Part shown: in pieces, positions 5,955-9,872 of the stretch
Numbering within the stretch: position 1 is the stretch's first letter
How the letters are laid out: every line of letters starts with the position of its first letter
DNA from: Chloroflexota bacterium
GTDB lineage: Bacteria > Chloroflexota > Chloroflexia > QHBQ01 > JADMIH01
NCBI GenBank assembly: GCA_015478675.1
Contig: JADMIH010000145.1
Coordinates: 1-9,872 of the forward strand
Length of the DNA stretch: 9,872 bases
Direction: 5' to 3'
Translations under genes and position numbers: made by a program
Notes under the pieces: generated by a model
What the model was told of the DNA's origin: nothing
Databases searched by the model: none
What the model saw: the letters and a program-made list of their open reading frames with translations, nothing else

Positions 5955-6758
5955 ATGAACCAACAAGCTATAGGCCATGTGCCGCTAATAGACAGCCATG
6001 CGCACCTCGGCTATCCAGATTACGATGGCGACAGGGACGGAGTTTTGCAACGGGCACGAGCAGCCGGTCTTATCGCAATGATCACCATTGGAATTGAGCA
6101 AGGAGAGTGGGCGCAAGCAATCGAGATGGCGCACCTCAACCACGACATCTATGCCGCAGTTGGCATACACCCTAACAGCGCTGACCAGGCCACCGGCGAT
6201 GCGCTGGCTGCACTGGCAGCGCTATTAGGTGATAAAGATGCTAAGAAAATAGTAGGCGTTGGTGAAACAGGGCTTGATTACTATAGAGAGCACTCCTCCC
6301 GTGAAAAGCAGCGAGAGTCGTTCAGGGCGCATCTCGACCTCGCCCGGCAGTATAATTTGCCTGTGATAATACATGACCGCGACGCTCACGCCGACGTGCT
6401 GCAAATCTTGCGGCGCGATGGAGAGGGCACTCGCGGGGTGATGCACTCATTCTCAGGCGACTCAGGCTTCGCGAGTGAGTGCATCAAGCTCGGGTACTAC
6501 ATCTCGCTGTCGGGCCCTGTGACATTCAGAAAAGCAGCAGACAAGCATGAAGTCGCCAGGGCGGTGCCTATTGATTGGCTTCTTATCGAAACCGACGCTC
6601 CTTTCCTCACGCCGGAGCCGTATAGGGGACGCAGAAACGAGCCGGCCTATCTTTCGTACACAGCTCAAGCCATAGCCAGGCTAAGAGATATACCCTTGGC
6701 TGAAGTGGCCCGCGCCACCACAGCCAACACGCAAAGACTATTCGGCGTGGGCGGGTGA
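5955..6758 (+). CDS. tatD: TatD family metal-dependent deoxyribonuclease
   Basis: Cytosolic TIM-barrel hydrolase of the TatD family (amidohydrolase superfamily). Characterised members are Mg-dependent 3'-5' exonucleases or DNases linked to DNA repair and turnover. All expected metal ligands are present: H15 and H17 in DSHAH, E104 in VGETGLDYYRE, H140 in IIHDRDAH, H164 in MHSFSGD and D214 in IETDAPFLTPEP; H72 lies in VGIHPNS. The family signature RGRRNEPAYL (224-233) follows. At 267 residues it has the normal family length, with no truncation. The ATG at 5955 has no evident Shine-Dalgarno, so leaderless or weak initiation is possible; the family motif begins at residue 11, so little else could serve as the start. 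It lies 65 bases upstream of the LysR gene in the same direction and may be co-transcribed with it. The family is certain; the exact subfamily (TatD, YcfH or YjjV) is not resolved. Confidence 0.95.
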   Translation: MNQQAIGHVPLIDSHAHLGYPDYDGDRDGVLQRARAAGLIAMITIGIEQGEWAQAIEMAHLNHDIYAAVGIHPNSADQATGDALAALAALLGDKDAKKIVGVGETGLDYYREHSSREKQRESFRAHLDLARQYNLPVIIHDRDAHADVLQILRRDGEGTRGVMHSFSGDSGFASECIKLGYYISLSGPVTFRKAADKHEVARAVPIDWLLIETDAPFLTPEPYRGRRNEPAYLSYTAQAIARLRDIPLAEVARATTANTQRLFGVGG

Positions 6759-6823
6759 CAGGTGGTCGCGGTGGTGAGTAATTATGGCAGCTCGTAACTT
6801 GCAACACCCGAAGGGGGAAGAGC

Positions 6824-7852
6824 TTGATTAACCTCTGGCAGCTACACGTATTCCTTGTGGTCTATGAAACGGGCAGCTTTTCGGCGGCAGCCGCCAGGTT
6901 GCACATGACCCAGCCCGGCGTCAGCCAGCAGATACGTGCTCTCGAAACTCACCTGGGCACAAAGCTTTTCGTGCGCAGGGGTCATGGCGTTGAATTGACA
7001 ACAGCCGGGTTCGACCTGCTCGATCCCGCCCGGCGGCTCATCAACCTGAGTGAAAATACCGAACGCACATTGATCTCCCGTCGTGGTGAGGTAAGCGGGC
7101 GCATCAGGCTGGGGTGCGCGCTCCCTTCGGGTGCATACATAGTTCACCCCTGGGTGGGAGAGTTCCGCACGCAGTACCCCGACGTAAGCATACACTTTGA
7201 GCAGAACGAGCCCGGGCCGTTACTAGGCTCACTGCGGGCGCAAGAACTAGATGGAGGCGTCGTGCTGGGGCGGATGCGCGGTCGCGGGCTGGTTCACCAC
7301 AAGCTAATGGAAGACGCGCTCACTTTGATAGTTCCTCTGAACCACTCGTGGACCAGGGCGACGGAGTTGAATAAAAGCGCAGATACGGACGCACCAAAGG
7401 ACGCCATCTCCCCCCGGCACGATGAAGATGCCGCCCCCGCCGTAAAGCTGGCGATGCTCAAGGAAGAGCCTATGGTGCTGGAGCATAGCGTAGGCGAGAG
7501 CCACAGCGATGCCCGACGCGCCTTGAACGATGCGCTCGAGGAGCGCGGAATGAGCACACGCGACCTCCGAATAGTGCTGGAGCTTCCCGGCCCAATGGCG
7601 GTAGCCTGTGCGGTGGCCGATGGGCTGGGAGTGGGGCTTGTGCCCCAGAGCATAGCCCGGAGAATGGTAGGGCAGGTGGTGCCGGTACGCATCGAAGGCT
7701 TTGCCCTCCACCAGCATGTTTACCTCATACATGACCGCAAAGCGCTGCACAGTCCCGCTGTCGCTGCCTGGTGGAAGTTCATCTACGAGAAGGTTGGACA
7801 ACGCTCCATACTCGAGCCCGCAACTCTGGATATAGAGAGCGTTGCCAGCTAG
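6824..7852 (+). CDS. LysR family transcriptional regulator with an insertion in the effector domain
   Basis: DNA-binding regulator of the LysR family. Residues 1-60 form the winged helix-turn-helix (LHVFLVVYETGSFSAAA, then MTQPGVSQQI and LETHLGTKLFVRR), a linker helix follows to about 88, and the periplasmic-binding-like effector domain runs from about 92 (SGRIRLGCA). DGLGVGLVP (266-274) is the usual late motif. The overall style recalls CysB/CysL-type regulators, but the ligand cannot be read from the sequence. At 342 residues it is longer than the usual 290-320. Residues about 180-207, rich in Asp, Lys, Ala and Pro, look like a hydrophilic insertion in the effector domain. The TTG start at 6824 follows a purine-rich AAGGGGGAAG (6811-6820) at close spacing and gives the expected family N-terminus. 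It lies 65 bases after tatD, and its end overlaps the nominal start of the glycosyltransferase gene by 11 bases. It has no divergent neighbour, so its target is unclear. Confidence 0.92.
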   Translation: MINLWQLHVFLVVYETGSFSAAAARLHMTQPGVSQQIRALETHLGTKLFVRRGHGVELTTAGFDLLDPARRLINLSENTERTLISRRGEVSGRIRLGCALPSGAYIVHPWVGEFRTQYPDVSIHFEQNEPGPLLGSLRAQELDGGVVLGRMRGRGLVHHKLMEDALTLIVPLNHSWTRATELNKSADTDAPKDAISPRHDEDAAPAVKLAMLKEEPMVLEHSVGESHSDARRALNDALEERGMSTRDLRIVLELPGPMAVACAVADGLGVGLVPQSIARRMVGQVVPVRIEGFALHQHVYLIHDRKALHSPAVAAWWKFIYEKVGQRSILEPATLDIESVAS

Positions 7853-9581
7853 CGTTCCGAATAGGCGCAGTAACTCACCGCGGAGGCGCGCAGGGCGCAG
7901 AGTAAACAATAAGAACCCTCTGCGCCCTGCGCGCCTCCGCGAAGCAGCCAGGAGGCTAGAGCTTCGCAGCCTGGGCCTTATCGCCGCAGCGTGGGCTACT
8001 GTCCTGCTCCTGATACCTCCGCAGCACGAATACCCGATCATTGACGATTGGATATACGCCGGGTCGGTGCGCACCATGCTCCAGACCGGCGACTTCGTCA
8101 TGCCCGCCCTCGCGCAGGCCAACCTTGTGGGGCTTACCCTCTGGGGCACCTTCTGGACCAAGCTCCTCGGCTTCAGCTTCACCACGCTGACCTACTCCAC
8201 CCTCTTTCTGGCGCTGCTGGGCCTTTTCGCTTTCTATGGGATCGCAAGGGTTCTAAATGTGCCCATCTGGGGTGCGCTCCTGGGCGCAGGGCTGCTCCTC
8301 TTCAACCCTCTCTTTCTCCACCTCAGCTATAGTTTCATGACGGATGTTCCCTTCCTGGCGCTTGCCCTCATTGCCTGCTTCTGTTACCTGTGGGGGCTGC
8401 AAGGGGACCGAGCAGCATGGCTGTGGGGAGGCGGCTTCTTTGCCGGGTGGGCCTTTCTTGTCAGGCAGTTCGGCCTCTTCATACCACTTTCCTTCCTGGC
8501 ATACCTGATACTCGTCTGTTTGCTGGAGAAGAGAGGGCGCTGGCGCGAACTTCTTGGCATAGTAGTCCTGCCCACCATAATCATAGGGGGCTGGTATCTC
8601 TGGTCGAGAGGAACGCCTCCTACCCCCGCAGCAGTTGAAGCCTCCAAGCAAACGGCTTCCTTTCTCTTCAAGCAAAGCTGGCCCCGCATTTTCCTCACCC
8701 GCTCACTGACGCTGCTACCACTGGCCGGCCTCTTCGCCTGGACTGCGATAAAGATACGTCGTTCTCGATTATGGCTCGTGGCCGTATGGGCCGTGCTGCT
8801 GTTGTGGCTCATCTACGGGGTAGCCGCAGGCGGTGCGCCGGTGCAGATTACTGCACAGCCATTTACAGCCTATCTTGGGCCGCTATCGTTACAGATGCCT
8901 CTGCAACTGTTCACCTTTGGAGTATGGGGCAGCATCTTGCGCGTGGAAGGCATAAACTTCTTCAACTATAGACAGGAACCTATCTGGTCAAGCGGCGCGT
9001 GGTGGGCCTTATGGGTGCTGGGAATGGCGCTCGCAGCGTTATTGCTTGCCAAAGTGACTGAAGCCTTATGGGAAGGCTTACAGGATAGATGGCGGCGGCC
9101 ACGTGCGCCACTGTCGCCTGTTGTAGGCTTTTACCTGGTGGGGCTGCTCACCTTTGTGGTCTCGGTAGGCTATCTGGCTGCGCTCTTCGACCGCTATGCC
9201 CTCGCCTTTATTCCTTTTGTAATCCTTTTTATAATACGCGGCTCGCGAACGTGGGGGCGGGCGGCCTGGGCCTATTCGGGGGTAACACTGGCTTTGATCG
9301 CAGCCTTCTCACTCCTTGCCAAAGCCGATCAGGTTGACCATGATAACGCTCGCTGGCAGGCGGCGCAGTGGCTGAAAGCAAGAAGTGGCCGCCTGCACGC
9401 GGGCTACGATTGGGACAACTGGGTAGGCAACCTGAGCGCCGACTACGCAATCACAGATATTCTCGACCCCGGCTTTCGCAAAGAACAAGAGTTCCCATAC
9501 CTCAGCAGGCTGGAAGGCTTCACGCTTCGCTCGGTGATTGCCGAATCGAAAGCTAACATGCCTCCCCTCCCGCGCCCTTAG
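7842..9581 (+). CDS. GT-C fold integral membrane glycosyltransferase (GT39/GT83-like)
   Basis: Polytopic membrane protein of the class that moves sugars from polyprenyl-phosphate donors to lipids, proteins or glycans on the outer face of the membrane (PMT/ArnT-like). Visible features are a first transmembrane helix (about residues 44-59), the acidic pair D68-D69 in PIIDDWIYAG right after it (the expected catalytic loop position), the SFMTDVP motif (164-170) before another helix, LVRQFG (206-211), further membrane helices to about 495, and a soluble tail starting near ARWQAAQWL. At 579 residues it is of normal size. The start is uncertain. TTG 7842 overlaps the end of the LysR gene and puts a 24-bp-arm palindrome in the coding region, giving a very basic N-terminus (SPRRRAGRR). 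Translation may instead begin downstream, for example at CTG 7971, 15 bases after AGGAGG (7950-7955). Substrate is unknown. Position after the LysR gene suggests possible co-transcription. Confidence 0.85.
   Translation: MPASVPNRRSNSPRRRAGRRVNNKNPLRPARLREAARRLELRSLGLIAAAWATVLLLIPPQHEYPIIDDWIYAGSVRTMLQTGDFVMPALAQANLVGLTLWGTFWTKLLGFSFTTLTYSTLFLALLGLFAFYGIARVLNVPIWGALLGAGLLLFNPLFLHLSYSFMTDVPFLALALIACFCYLWGLQGDRAAWLWGGGFFAGWAFLVRQFGLFIPLSFLAYLILVCLLEKRGRWRELLGIVVLPTIIIGGWYLWSRGTPPTPAAVEASKQTASFLFKQSWPRIFLTRSLTLLPLAGLFAWTAIKIRRSRLWLVAVWAVLLLWLIYGVAAGGAPVQITAQPFTAYLGPLSLQMPLQLFTFGVWGSILRVEGINFFNYRQEPIWSSGAWWALWVLGMALAALLLAKVTEALWEGLQDRWRRPRAPLSPVVGFYLVGLLTFVVSVGYLAALFDRYALAFIPFVILFIIRGSRTWGRAAWAYSGVTLALIAAFSLLAKADQVDHDNARWQAAQWLKARSGRLHAGYDWDNWVGNLSADYAITDILDPGFRKEQEFPYLSRLEGFTLRSVIAESKANMPPLPRP
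7879..7941. repeat. Perfect 24-bp inverted repeat at the LysR/glycosyltransferase junction
   Basis: The left arm (7879-7902, beginning CGCGGAGGCGCGCAGGG) and the right arm (7918-7941, ending CCTGCGCGCCTCCGCG) are exact reverse complements around a 15-base AT-rich loop. The structure lies 26 bases after the LysR stop codon. The RNA would form a very stable stem-loop. No T-run follows, so it is not a standard terminator. GC-rich arms of this type resemble dispersed intergenic palindromes known in several bacterial groups; the family is not certain. Confidence 0.85.
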
Positions 9582-9621
9582 TGCTGGGGTATGAGGACTG
9601 ATAAGTAGCCAAGGATCAGCC

Positions 9622-9872
9622 GTAACTGTTCAGAGTATTCCATGACCCATTGGGCCACCGCCAGAAATGAAAGTAGGCTGCTGAGAGCCTATTTTCAGAA
9701 GAATAGGGGTGGAGTAATCTTCTTGGAGTATCTGTGAGGGTGCACCGCCACCCTCACCCCCAAACCCCCTCTCCCACATCCCACAAGGGGAGAGGGGGCT
9801 TTGTGCATGCTGAGTGTACAGGGGATACAGTTGTTCTCCCACGTGTGGGAAAGGGGCATGGGGTGAGGGAGA
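9622..9872. mobile_element. Second member of the miniature element family (right end outside window)
   Basis: The left end, GTAACTGTTCAGAGTAT (9622-9638), matches 16 of 17 bases of the inward-read right end of the 1681-1875 element. Inside, three blocks recur in the same order and orientation: 9708-9736 (27 of 29 bases identical to 1699-1727), 9788-9804 (17 of 17, 1774-1790) and 9853-9869 (17 of 17, 1823-1839). An 11-bp hairpin (9765-9775 with 9788-9798) replaces the 10-bp one of the first copy. About 70 extra bases lie between the left end and the first shared block, so this is a longer or composite member. No protein gene is supported in it. It begins 40 bases after the glycosyltransferase stop. 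Confidence 0.75.

Noticed and set aside
7879..7941. Intrinsic terminator of the LysR gene
   Set aside because: The stem is very strong, but no T-tract follows on either strand and the downstream frame continues.
7304..8185. 293-codon minus-strand reading frame
   Set aside because: It is antisense to the LysR and glycosyltransferase genes, crosses the palindrome and shows no recognisable domain.
9630..9842. 70-codon minus-strand reading frame near the window end
   Set aside because: It lies wholly within the second miniature element; its composition follows the C/G-rich palindromic tracts.

Overview
The window is bacterial chromosomal DNA, moderately GC-rich in genes and AT-rich in two intergenic strips. 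It carries six genes plus the 5' two thirds of ftsH. The gene set is housekeeping and accessory: FtsH protease, a glycine-zipper stress protein, a ComEC-type DNA channel, a DUF2071/YqjF protein, a TatD nuclease, a LysR regulator and a GT-C membrane glycosyltransferase. Several genes seem to start with TTG, and two with possible CTG. ComEC lacks the C-terminal nuclease-like domain. A deep-branching lineage such as Chloroflexota (Ktedonobacteria-like) would fit, but this is an inference from protein flavour; nothing in the window proves the taxon.

Layout: 1-1376 (minus) is ftsH, cut by the window edge. A consensus sigma-70 promoter (1638-1666) reads toward it through a leader of about 255 nt. 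The leader holds a perfect 13-bp hairpin and a small hairpin that overlaps the ribosome binding site. Directly upstream of this promoter sits a complete miniature transposable element (1681-1875) with perfect 13-bp terminal inverted repeats and an exact 8-bp target duplication. Next, 1940-3079 (minus) encodes a glycine-zipper stress-type membrane protein whose disordered C-terminal half has its own strong internal start. An AT-rich divergent promoter region (3080-3205) separates it from comEC (plus, to 4813).

converging on comEC is a DUF2071 gene (4886-5638, minus). A 316-bp divergent spacer leads to tatD (5955-6758, plus), followed by a LysR regulator (6824-7852) and a GT-C family glycosyltransferase (to 9581). 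A perfect 24-bp-arm palindrome lies at the LysR/glycosyltransferase junction, inside the nominal N-terminus of the latter. The window ends inside a second, longer relative of the miniature element (9622-9872).

No large new multi-gene system was seen. The genes look functionally independent. The most distinctive content is non-coding: the miniature element family, the structured ftsH leader and the 24-bp palindrome.
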